Assembly: GCA_031285775.1 (NCBI GenBank)
Contig: JAITVN010000079.1
Span: 1-41,402 of the forward strand
Source of the DNA: Streptococcaceae bacterium
GTDB lineage: Bacteria; Bacillota; Bacilli; Lactobacillales; Streptococcaceae
DNA length: 41,402 bases
Reading direction: 5' to 3'
In this document: positions 34,003 to 41,169 of the stretch, piece after piece
Numbering within the stretch: the first letter of the stretch is position 1
How the letters are laid out: every line of letters begins with the position of its first letter
The notes under the pieces: generated by a model
Databases searched by the model: none
Told to the model about the DNA's origin: nothing
The model's input: the letters and a program-made list of their open reading frames with translations, nothing else
Made by a program: the position numbers and the translations under genes

Positions 34003-34842
34003 TTTTGGCCAGATTGAAGGCCAGATACCAAATCCAGAGCCTACCAATCCAATCGCAAGGAGGAGCAGAATACATCTGATTGGTGTCCATTTGAACTTCT
34101 TCATCAGCATGTAAAGGAGCAATGTCAAGCCGAGCGGAATCATGGATGGCAGCACGCCGTCCAGAATCTTCTGTACATCAATTGGCGCTTTGCCGTTTGC
34201 GATTACAATGTTGAGCTTCGTTGCGCCGAACATAACTGTCAGGGCTCCAACCACGAAGATACCAAGAATTGACGCAGCACGCGTGAATTCCTTAGCATTT
34301 TCCGTCAAAATGCCGATGGCACTGGTTCCCAGCTTGTATGACCAGCTCATCAGGAAGTAGCGCAGCGCAAACTGAACGGCGTTGAAGATGAGCAGGAAGA
34401 GGAATGGGGCAATTACGCTGCCATTGATCGCCATGTTTGAGGTAATACCCGCAGTTATAGGTACGAGCGTGAACCAGAAGAGGGCATCGCCGATACCACC
34501 GAGAGGTCCCATTGCTGCGACACGGACAGCTCGAATTGTCGGAATGTCAGATTTTGCCTGCTCCAGCGAGAGCACGATCCCCATCACGAAGTTAACCAGG
34601 AATGGGTGAGTGTTAAAAAACTCAAGGTTATGGCTCATAGAAGCCGCGAGGTCATTTTTATTCGTATGAATCTTTTCGAGACCCGGCAAGATGGAGTATA
34701 GCCAGCCGCCAGCCTGCATACGCTCATAGTTAAAGGAAGCCTGCAGGAAGAGCGAGCGCCAAACCATTTTATTAAGCGTCTTCTTATCCAGCTGAGCGCC
34801 AGGTGTCAAATCTTCATAAGTATCTGGAATATTATATGCCAT
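34000..34842 (-). CDS. PTS mannose-family EIID (YajC operon)
   Basis: 280 residues with MVWRSLFLQASFNYERMQAG near the N-terminus and RVAAMGPLGGIGDALFWF, then C-terminal helices. GAAGGAG lies inside the end of IIC, and the genes overlap by 11 bp. It is last in the unit YajC-like/IIB/IIC/IID. Its TAA is immediately followed by an interspersed repeat that shares the TAAGATGTGA junction. Confidence 0.9.
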   Translation of the reverse strand: MAYNIPDTYEDLTPGAQLDKKTLNKMVWRSLFLQASFNYERMQAGGWLYSILPGLEKIHTNKNDLAASMSHNLEFFNTHPFLVNFVMGIVLSLEQAKSDIPTIRAVRVAAMGPLGGIGDALFWFTLVPITAGITSNMAINGSVIAPFLFLLIFNAVQFALRYFLMSWSYKLGTSAIGILTENAKEFTRAASILGIFVVGALTVMFGATKLNIVIANGKAPIDVQKILDGVLPSMIPLGLTLLLYMLMKKFKWTPIRCILLLLAIGLVGSGFGIWPSIWPK

Positions 34843-35635
34843 CTTCGTAGTCTCCTTCCGTTGCTTGTGCCTGAGCTGTTTTCAGCTTAGACTGAATCTG
34901 GAAGTCCCAATAAGCGATGCCGAAGCCAATTAGGGCAAGCAGAATCAAGGCAGATCCGCTCAGGCTTGGGATAGCTGCAATCAGAGCTGCTAAAGCGAAG
35001 CCGACAAAGAAGAAGCCCCAGAGTTCTTTTGAAACCATCACGCGAATCAGAATTGCGAACCCGACATAACGCATCATGCCGCCGGCTGCGGACAAGCCTG
35101 CCATCAGCCATGCTGGGATAGCGTCAACGACTTGGTTACCAAAGGTTGCACCACCGATGAAGAAAAGAGTAACAACGATGCCAAATACTAAACCTAGCAT
35201 GCCCATAGCCAGATAATTAAGCCGGACAATACCTTTCGGATTCGCATTGGCTGCTTCTCTGTCTGCCACTGTCATCATAGGCGACATCAGCGTGAAGATC
35301 AATGTCACACCGTATTGACCGAGCAGCGAAAACGGTACCGCAGTCGCAACCGCTGCAGTCGGTTCCAGTTTTAGTGTAATTGCGAGAATAGATGCCATAA
35401 TACCGCCGATAACGGCATTTGGTGGCTGGGCGCCGCCAACCGGCATGTTTCCGATGGTCATCAGCTGATAAGTTCCGCCAACGATAAGACCAGTTTTCAA
35501 GTCTCCAAGAATAAGTCCGATAACCATACCCATGACAATAGGCTGGTACAAAGACTCGAGGAAACTGAACTGATCAATCGCTGCAACAAATGTTACCAAG
35601 AAGACCAGAATGATTTGAATGATGCTTGCTTGCAT
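34832..35635 (-). CDS. PTS mannose-family EIIC (YajC operon)
   Basis: 267 residues starting MQASIIQIILVFLVTFVAAI, with GGTYQLMTIGNMPVGGAQPP typical of IIC and several helices. The C-terminus EGDYEDGI carries the IID ribosome binding site. AGGAGG precedes the ATG. A 170-bp gap to IIB is almost filled by a copy of the interspersed repeat. Confidence 0.9.
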   Translation of the reverse strand: MQASIIQIILVFLVTFVAAIDQFSFLESLYQPIVMGMVIGLILGDLKTGLIVGGTYQLMTIGNMPVGGAQPPNAVIGGIMASILAITLKLEPTAAVATAVPFSLLGQYGVTLIFTLMSPMMTVADREAANANPKGIVRLNYLAMGMLGLVFGIVVTLFFIGGATFGNQVVDAIPAWLMAGLSAAGGMMRYVGFAILIRVMVSKELWGFFFVGFALAALIAAIPSLSGSALILLALIGFGIAYWDFQIQSKLKTAQAQATEGDYEDGI

Positions 35636-35674
35636 TTATTCATTCCTCCTAAATTTTGAGTTTGGCGCGCCAAT

Positions 35675-35809
35675 GGCGCGCCTCACATCTTAACTGAGTT
35701 CGGCGCGCCAGAATTGGAGAAATTAGATAAAACTTCCGGGGAGGCGGAGCCTCCCCTCCCAGTTTTCCTAAATTTCTCCAATTCTTGACGGACGCGCCTC
35801 ACATCTTAA
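35675..35809 (-). repeat. Interspersed hairpin repeat, copy 3
   Basis: Direct copies of GRCGCGCCTCACATCTTAA bound it (35675-35693 and 35791-35809). Long inverted arms (35711-35734 and 35762-35784, about 21 of 24 positions paired) enclose GGGGAGGC-GGA-GCCTCCCC. It lies inside the operon between IIB and IIC and overlaps the IIB stop codon. Three GGCGCGCC octamers occur at 35664-35709. Confidence 0.8.
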
Positions 35810-36282
35810 TTGAATAATTTCGATGCATCTTCGACAGGTGTCGTCGGCACGCGCTGAATAATAAGTTCTACTCCCAAATCCTGCAGCTCCTTAAACGCAG
35901 CTACATCAGCATCATCAACCGCCACAGTAGTTGCGACCTGACGTTTGCCCTCTGCCATGTGCATATTGCCGATATTCACCTTTTTAATAGGCACTCCTCC
36001 TTTCACAAGTTTTAAAACATCCTCAGGATCCTGGCAGATAATGAAGATGAGCTGCTTATCATTTGCTTTGCCAATGATATCGATGGTTTTTTGAATGGTA
36101 AAATAGCGTGTTGCGACACCTGTTGGTGCTGCCATATCCATCAAGCCCTGACGCATCTTATTTGTAGACACTTCGTCGTTGGCAACAAGCAGCAGATTCG
36201 CCCCGATTGAGCTGGTCCATTGCGTGGCCACTTGTCCATGAATCAAACGGTTATCAATTCGAGTAAGTAAAATATGAGGCAT
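35806..36282 (-). CDS. PTS mannose-family EIIB (YajC operon)
   Basis: 158 residues. The phosphorylation site is LTRIDNRLIHGQVATQW (His near residue 16). KTIDIIGKANDKQLIFI and NIGNMHMAEGKRQVATTV are typical. It is closely related to the IIB at 19392. TAGGAG precedes the ATG. It lies 18 bp after the YajC-like gene. The stop codon lies in the end of an interspersed repeat. Confidence 0.92.
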   Translation of the reverse strand: MPHILLTRIDNRLIHGQVATQWTSSIGANLLLVANDEVSTNKMRQGLMDMAAPTGVATRYFTIQKTIDIIGKANDKQLIFIICQDPEDVLKLVKGGVPIKKVNIGNMHMAEGKRQVATTVAVDDADVAAFKELQDLGVELIIQRVPTTPVEDASKLFN

Positions 36283-36300
36283 CTTTTTTCTCCTAACTTT

Positions 36301-36576
36301 TTATAAAATTTCAGTAATCGCAAAACGTGAAGCTTCAATGACCAGCTTATCTGCCAAGCGAATCTTCACAATTTCATCACCCAGCTCAACGATCTCGCCC
36401 ACCAAGCCAGCGCTGAACATCACTTTTGAGCCGACCTTCAAGTTCTCGTGCAGCTTCTTCATAATTTCGCGCCGCTTCTTTAACTGATTATTGCTGAAAA
36501 TGCTGTAAATCAGCCCGAAAAGGATGAGAAAGGCCGCCAGCACAATTGATGAATTTAATATCATTTCTCCATTCAT
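36301..36576 (-). CDS. YajC-like protein in a PTS operon
   Basis: 91 residues: one N-terminal helix (about 8-26), a basic linker (NNQLKKRREIMKKLHENL) and the YajC-type beta segment LKVGSKVMFSAGLVGEIVEL. It is shorter than the yajC product at 303 and lacks its acidic tail. YajC-like genes next to mannose-family PTS genes are also known from streptococcal glycan-utilisation loci. It is first in the operon, behind paired operators. The role is unknown; help with assembly or stability of the PTS membrane complex is an inference. Confidence 0.8.
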   Translation of the reverse strand: MNGEMILNSSIVLAAFLILFGLIYSIFSNNQLKKRREIMKKLHENLKVGSKVMFSAGLVGEIVELGDEIVKIRLADKLVIEASRFAITEIL

Positions 36577-36671
36577 AACTTTTCCCTTCTTGAATAATAT
36601 TTACAAAAATACAGCTGTCTGCCTTTCAGAGAACACTAAAGTCCCACTATTATAATTATACATGTGAAAAC

Positions 36672-36718
36672 TTGGAAAACTTTTCAAAGAAAGTTGTCGT
36701 ACTATGAAAATTTTTCCA
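36672..36718 (-). promoter_or_regulatory. Paired RpiR-type operators before the YajC-PTS operon
   Basis: TTGGAAAACTTTTCAA (36672-36687) and TGAAAATTTTTCCA (36705-36718) have centres 32 bp apart, the same spacing as at 19981-20026. A TATAAT (minus strand, near 36654-36659) lies just downstream of the first. Confidence 0.6.
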
Positions 36719-36896
36719 ATTTTTTAGATAACTCTTTTTATATTTAGTGGCACGCCACAAACATTCCTCGTTTCACAAGTATAAAAATTTCAAGAAAAAT
36801 CTCTTTCTCCAAGAATTCACACAAAAAACAGACAGTCCAATAATGGTCTGCCTGCTTATTAAAACAATATTAAATATTCTTACTCTTTACCGCGAA

Positions 36897-37655
36897 TCAG
36901 GATTCCCGAATCGTAGCACTCTGCTTATAAATCGCAAAGGCGTCAATTAAAATCCGATTCACAATCTGCAAAGGAATACGACTTGCCACATCAAGGCCGA
37001 AATCCAACTCTTTAATCTTTGACTTATAAGCTGAGAGACTTACATTAGCCATCTGAGCCAATCTACTTGACGGGCTTGCAGTCACAGCAAGAACCTTTGC
37101 TCCCCGTGACTTTGCAATTGCCACCGAATCCACAATCTCTGGTGTTTCCCCAGATATTGAGATGGCAATAATTAAATCCGACTCATGCATTCTTCCAGCG
37201 TGGTACTTCATATATTCCGGATCATTGTAACGCGTGCACCGCTTAGAAAAAAGCTGAAGCTTTGCCATCATTTCACGCGACACATTATCGCTCAGCCCCA
37301 TAGCAATGAGCGTGATATCGTTGTGCTGGTTAATCAAGCGGATCGCCGACTCAATTTCCTCCACAGAAAGCTGATTAATCGTTCGAGTAATCTCCGTTTC
37401 ATTTTTCAAGAAAGCCTCATTGACTTCACTTGAAAAACCGTTGCTGGAATGTGCCTTGCTGTTTCTGACTGAATGTTTAAAGTCCGAATAACCTTCATAG
37501 CCCATTTTATTTAGAGTGCGATTAACTGTTGAGATGGAAACATGAGACGCTTCTGCCACCTTAGATATCGTCATATGGCTAATCTTTGAAAGATTATCTT
37601 GGATATAATCCCAGCAAAAACGCTCTGTATCACTCAGTTTATGTACTCTGGGCAT
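36897..37655 (-). CDS. RpiR/MurR-family regulator
   Basis: 252 residues. Helix-turn-helix about 30-65 (TISKVAEASHVSISTVNRTL), SIS domain about 110-240 (ITLIAMGLSDNVSREM, LIIAISISGETPEIVD). It follows nagA by 3 bp on the same strand, with GAGG inside the nagA end, so the two are translationally close. It is a good candidate for binding the TTGGAAA/TTTCCAA sites in front of agaS, the aga-type PTS and the YajC-PTS operon. The effector is probably an amino-sugar phosphate, which is an inference. Confidence 0.88.
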   Translation of the reverse strand: MPRVHKLSDTERFCWDYIQDNLSKISHMTISKVAEASHVSISTVNRTLNKMGYEGYSDFKHSVRNSKAHSSNGFSSEVNEAFLKNETEITRTINQLSVEEIESAIRLINQHNDITLIAMGLSDNVSREMMAKLQLFSKRCTRYNDPEYMKYHAGRMHESDLIIAISISGETPEIVDSVAIAKSRGAKVLAVTASPSSRLAQMANVSLSAYKSKIKELDFGLDVASRIPLQIVNRILIDAFAIYKQSATIRES

Positions 37656-37658
37656 CCA

Positions 37659-38813
37659 TTAAGCCTCGTAGCGTTTCACACCATCTAGATAAGTCGCAGC
37701 CAATGACATATCAGGATCAAGCACAATAAAGTCGGCATCGTGACCAACTTTGATTTGTCCACAAACATCATCAATTTTAGCTGAAATAGCAGCCGTCAAA
37801 GTAGCCATCATCACAGCTTCTTCTGGAGTTGCAATTCCCCAGTCAACCACGTTCTTCACTGCCACATTCAACGTCAGAAGAGAAGCAGCCAAATTTCCGT
37901 CACTGACAAGACGAACAGCGCCGTCTTTGACAACAACAGGGAATTCACCGAGCATATAATGACCGCCTTCAGGCATTCCAGCCGCACGCATCGAATCCGT
38001 TACCAGAAGCACATGATCCGCACCCTTTTCCTTCAGCAAAACTTCGCATGCTGCAGGATGGACATGATGACCGTCACAAATCAACTCAGCGTAAGTATTC
38101 GGCGTATCAAAAGCTGCACCGACCATACCAGGCTGACGATGGTTAAGCGGACTCATACCATTATAAGTGTGAACCCAAGTATCAGCGCCAGCTTCAATTC
38201 CTCTGACCGCTTGCTCATAACTTGCATTTGAATGGCCAAGTGCGACAGAAACACCTTCAGAAGTGACCACGCGAATAAATTCATCGACTCCATCACGCTC
38301 TGGCGCAACCGCAATCTTCTTCAGCATGCCTTTCGCGGCAGTCTGCCAACTGTGGAACTCATCAATGCTTGGATCCGTCATGTACTTAGGATTCTGCGCA
38401 CCTTTGTGTTTTTCCGTAAAATAAGGTCCTTCAAAGAAAATCCCTTGAATCTTTGCGCCTTTAGCTTCCTGGTAATGATTGCCGACTTCCTCACAGATAT
38501 GCTTAAGCACCTCATGGTCTGCCGTCAAAGTAGAAGGGAAGAAAGAAGTTACGCCGATGCTCAACAATCCCTCTGACATCGTAGTCAAAAGCCCATTGAT
38601 ATCATCATCCATCACATCAAAATCATGAAAGCCATGAATATGAGTATCCACAAGTCCAGGTGCAATATTATGCCCAGAATAATCAATCACCTCAGCACCA
38701 GCTGGTGCTTCCTCAGTCCATTTACCAAACTTACCGTCAGTGATTGCAAGGTAACCGCCCTTTTTTGTTTCGTAGGGATAAAAGAACTTGTCCGCTTTTA
38801 CGTAATAGTTCAT
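37659..38813 (-). CDS. nagA: N-acetylglucosamine/galactosamine-6-P deacetylase
   Basis: A 384-residue amidohydrolase that removes acetate from GlcNAc-6-P (or GalNAc-6-P). The metal-site motif is GLVDTHIHGFHDFD (about 53-66). IFFEGPYF, ALGHSNAS, HTYNGMSPLNHRQPG and LVTDSMRAAGMPEG are all conserved. AAGGAG lies 8 nt before the ATG. It forms an operon with the RpiR gene. With AgaS and LacD it completes most of a GalNAc route. Sequence alone does not distinguish GlcNAc from GalNAc preference. Confidence 0.95.
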   Translation of the reverse strand: MNYYVKADKFFYPYETKKGGYLAITDGKFGKWTEEAPAGAEVIDYSGHNIAPGLVDTHIHGFHDFDVMDDDINGLLTTMSEGLLSIGVTSFFPSTLTADHEVLKHICEEVGNHYQEAKGAKIQGIFFEGPYFTEKHKGAQNPKYMTDPSIDEFHSWQTAAKGMLKKIAVAPERDGVDEFIRVVTSEGVSVALGHSNASYEQAVRGIEAGADTWVHTYNGMSPLNHRQPGMVGAAFDTPNTYAELICDGHHVHPAACEVLLKEKGADHVLLVTDSMRAAGMPEGGHYMLGEFPVVVKDGAVRLVSDGNLAASLLTLNVAVKNVVDWGIATPEEAVMMATLTAAISAKIDDVCGQIKVGHDADFIVLDPDMSLAATYLDGVKRYEA

Positions 38814-38850
38814 GTGCTAAACTCCTTAACATTTTTATTTAATACCATTA

Positions 38851-38879
38851 ATTATAACAGAAAATTCTCTCGCTGTAAC
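38851..38879 (-). promoter_or_regulatory. nagA promoter
   Basis: On the minus strand: GTTACA, 17 bp, TATAAT, with a TGT extension before the -10. Confidence 0.65.
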
Positions 38880-38938
38880 ATTCTTCCCAATATTTATGTC
38901 TTTATTTTTATAATTTTCCTGAACGGTGAAAAAGTGTG

Positions 38939-38947
38939 TGTTATAAT
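38939..38947 (+). promoter_or_regulatory. Extended -10 directly before chorismate mutase
   Basis: TGTTATAAT ends 6 nt before the ATG at 38954. There is no Shine-Dalgarno sequence between them. Confidence 0.6.
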
Positions 38948-38953
38948 AAATTT

Positions 38954-39220
38954 ATGAATTTAAATACCATCCGCGAGAGCATAGATCAAGTTGACAGCGA
39001 GCTCACAGGGCTTTTAGAAAAACGGCTTGAGCTTGTTTGTCAGGTAATCGAAATTAAAAAAGCCCAAAATTTATCAGTTTTGGACGAAAAACGCGAGCAT
39101 GACCTGCTTAAGAAAATTGCAGCTCAGGTTGAAAATCCTGAATTCACAGACTGTATCGTAAATACTTACAAAGATATCATGAAAAATTCGCGAGCTTTTC
39201 AGACAGAAACATTGAAGTAA
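38954..39220 (+). CDS. Chorismate mutase, AroQ type
   Basis: 88 residues from ATG 38954. All-helical AroQ pattern: MNLNTIRESIDQVDSELTGL, LLEKRLELVCQVIEIKK, then DEKREHDLLKKI, with the active-site Arg and Lys residues in the expected places. It converts chorismate to prephenate for Phe/Tyr synthesis. An upstream in-frame ATG at 38936 would lie before the promoter. The -10 ends 6 nt before the ATG and no ribosome binding site is present, so a leaderless mRNA is likely. No other aromatic-pathway gene is adjacent. Confidence 0.88.
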   Translation: MNLNTIRESIDQVDSELTGLLEKRLELVCQVIEIKKAQNLSVLDEKREHDLLKKIAAQVENPEFTDCIVNTYKDIMKNSRAFQTETLK

Positions 39221-39265
39221 GCCAAATGGAGTGTGTTCCGCTGACAAATTGGAGGAGCCAGGGTC

Positions 39266-39292
39266 GAGCAACAGCCAACTGCTCCTTTTTTT
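39266..39292 (+). terminator. Terminator of chorismate mutase
   Basis: GAGCA/TGCTC stem with a 9-nt loop, followed by C and T7. Confidence 0.65.
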
Positions 39293-39380
39293 GCGCCCTT
39301 GTAAACGCCACATCACCTCATAAAGAAAGTTTTAACTTTGCAGACAAAGTTATCAATTTTTTCTAAATCAATCCATAAAA

Positions 39381-39402
39381 AAGAAGCCTATCACAGCTCC
39401 TT
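39381..39402 (-). terminator. Terminator overlapping the CoA-binding gene end
   Basis: On the minus strand AAGGAGC pairs with GCTTCTT (one G-U pair) and a T run follows. It overlaps the stop codon at 39391. Confidence 0.5.
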
Positions 39403-39840
39403 TGCCAACTTGCCATTTTCGTATTCAACCTTGAGACATCGATTCATCACAATCTTATCGCGACCTGCAGAACGCAGAACCTCCTCTGCCTCTTCTGACT
39501 GCAGGCCCAGCTGTGCCCAAAATACCTCCGCATCCGTTTTGATAAATTCACGTGCCGTATCAGCCAAAAAATCACTGCGACGAAAAACATCAACAATATC
39601 AATGTGAAAAGGAATGTCTAAAATCGAAGCATAAACAGTTTCGCCCAACAATTCACCGCCAGCCAGCTTAGGGTTGACAGGAATCACCCTGTAGCCCTTT
39701 GATTGAATCATACGCGCCACCATATTCGATGCCGTTTTCTCGCGATTTGACAGACCGACTACAGCAATTACCTTTGCCTTACGCAAATAATCAAAAATCT
39801 CCGCCTGTGACGGATTAACAAATTCAAATTCTTTATCCAT
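39391..39840 (-). CDS. CoA-binding domain protein (YccU type)
   Basis: 149 residues from ATG 39840. The Rossmann-like CoA-binding fold has AVVGLSNREKTASNMVARMI (about 27-46), YRVIPVNPK, DIVDVFRRSDFL and FWAQLGLQ. The molecular role of this conserved family is not well defined. TATAAT ends 6 nt before the ATG with no ribosome binding site between, again suggesting a leaderless transcript. It is divergent from the nuclease gene at 39940, across a 99-bp gap. Confidence 0.85.
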   Translation of the reverse strand: MDKEFEFVNPSQAEIFDYLRKAKVIAVVGLSNREKTASNMVARMIQSKGYRVIPVNPKLAGGELLGETVYASILDIPFHIDIVDVFRRSDFLADTAREFIKTDAEVFWAQLGLQSEEAEEVLRSAGRDKIVMNRCLKVEYENGKLAKEL

Positions 39841-39846
39841 AAGTCC

Positions 39847-39852
39847 ATTATA
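39847..39852 (-). promoter_or_regulatory. -10 box directly before the CoA-binding gene
   Basis: TATAAT on the minus strand, 6 nt from the ATG. No TG extension and no clear -35. Confidence 0.5.
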
Positions 39853-39925
39853 CCCTAAAAATAACAATAATTATCATTCCTCGCCCGCTTTGCCATTTCC
39901 AGAAGTAATCTCAACTCCTTGAACA

Positions 39926-39934
39926 TGCTATAAT
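39926..39934 (+). promoter_or_regulatory. Extended -10 directly before the nuclease gene
   Basis: TGCTATAAT ends 5 nt before the ATG at 39940. No Shine-Dalgarno sequence follows. Confidence 0.6.
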
Positions 39935-39939
39935 GAAGC

Positions 39940-40740
39940 ATGGCAAAACGAAAGCATTCAAGCAGAAAATCCCTGCAAAAATCATTCATTTCACTCCTCG
40001 TCGTTATCGCAATCTTCGCTGCCGGCTGGCTCTGGACAAATGTGGTCAATAAAAAACCAACTGTCCCACTCACCAGCAGCAGCTACCTTCAGACAGGCAT
40101 TTCAACCACTGCAAAACAGGAGCCGCTCAGCTACACAGGCTCCCGCCAACTCGTCTTAGCTGACAAGGATTCATTGGGCAGAGCCGTTGATGCCCATATC
40201 CAGCTCAAAAACTCACAAGAACCAAAAAAAGGCCGTGAACCATTGAACTACGACCCAGTCGGCTGGCACAATTACAACTTCTATTACAAAAATGAGGACG
40301 GCAATACCAAAAAGGCTTGGCTAATGAGTCGCGGCCACCTTGTCGGCTATCAATTCAGCGGCCTCAACAACGAAGGACGCAACCTCGTTCCAGAACCCGC
40401 TTGGTTCAACGCTGGCAACTACAACGGCATGGATGACAGCAATAAGGAATCCATGCTCTATTACGAGAACCGCTTAGATAGCTGGCTGGCCAATCATCCC
40501 AACTATTACCTCGATTATCAAGTCACACCGCTTTACAAAGGAAATGAGCTCTTGCCCCGACAAATCCGCCTGGCATACGTCGGTATTGACAAGTCCGGCA
40601 AAGCATTACAAATCCGTCTTGGCGGCTCTCGAGAAAGCGAAGGAAATGGCGGCAGCACAGTCGTTTACCTTGACAACAAATCCCCAAATGCCATCCTGAA
40701 TTATGCCACAGGCACAGCAAGCAATACCGTGAGCAAGTGA
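39940..40740 (+). CDS. DNA/RNA non-specific endonuclease, EndA-like
   Basis: 266 residues. Basic N-terminus, then one signal-anchor helix (about 15-33), so the enzyme is membrane-bound and faces outwards. The beta-beta-alpha-metal nuclease motif appears as MSRGHLVGYQFSG (His133), where EndA-type proteins usually have DRGH. Asn147 in NEGRNLVPEPAWFNAGN fits the metal site. In streptococci EndA degrades the non-transforming strand during competence. The start is supported by the promoter at 39926-39934, which leaves no room for a ribosome binding site. Confidence 0.85.
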   Translation: MAKRKHSSRKSLQKSFISLLVVIAIFAAGWLWTNVVNKKPTVPLTSSSYLQTGISTTAKQEPLSYTGSRQLVLADKDSLGRAVDAHIQLKNSQEPKKGREPLNYDPVGWHNYNFYYKNEDGNTKKAWLMSRGHLVGYQFSGLNNEGRNLVPEPAWFNAGNYNGMDDSNKESMLYYENRLDSWLANHPNYYLDYQVTPLYKGNELLPRQIRLAYVGIDKSGKALQIRLGGSRESEGNGGSTVVYLDNKSPNAILNYATGTASNTVSK

Positions 40741-40793
40741 TTCCTGAGAACTTTATCACACCTCAACAGACAGTCACAGAAAAATCAGCCCCT

Positions 40794-40817
40794 AGACCGA
40801 GAGAATCGGTCTTTTTT
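40794..40817 (+). terminator. Terminator of the nuclease gene
   Basis: AGACCGA-GAGAA-TCGGTCT followed by T5. Confidence 0.85.
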
Positions 40818-40897
40818 CCTGATAAAATTACATTATCAAATCAACTGAAGGGCAAATTGACCCATCAAAAATTAAATTCGAAGAAAGAGGTATTGAA

Positions 40898-41131
40898 ATG
40901 TTCTTTTTATTACTTATATTCCTAATCTGCGCTGCCATCTGGAAAATCAGCTTTAAGATCGTCTTGCCAGTCATATTGGTTGTCGTTGGACTAGAGTTTC
41001 TCTTTTGGATTATCAAACTCATATTCGGTTTAATTCTCCTTCCTTTCAATTCCCATTTACTTGTGCCGCTTCTGATTATCGCACTCGTTGTCTGGATTTG
41101 GAAAACTGTCCGCACAAATCGTAAATATTAG
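40898..41131 (+). CDS. Small hydrophobic membrane protein
   Basis: 77 residues, almost wholly hydrophobic, with about three helices (roughly 1-15, 18-48 and 52-68) and a basic C-terminus (KTVRTNRKY). AAAGAGG precedes the ATG. It lies between two terminators, so it is monocistronic. The pattern recalls small envelope-stress membrane proteins of lactic acid bacteria, but no family can be asserted. Confidence 0.7.
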   Translation: MFFLLLIFLICAAIWKISFKIVLPVILVVVGLEFLFWIIKLIFGLILLPFNSHLLVPLLIIALVVWIWKTVRTNRKY

Positions 41132-41137
41132 AACTAG

Positions 41138-41169
41138 CCCCCCAACTCAGGATTTAGGGGGATTTTTTT
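41138..41169 (+). terminator. Terminator of the small membrane protein gene
   Basis: C6 pairs with G5, with a 13-nt loop, followed by A and T7. Confidence 0.8.

Noticed and set aside
25399-35809. CRISPR array
   Set aside because: The repeats are few, far apart, of unequal length and without regular spacers. No cas genes are present.
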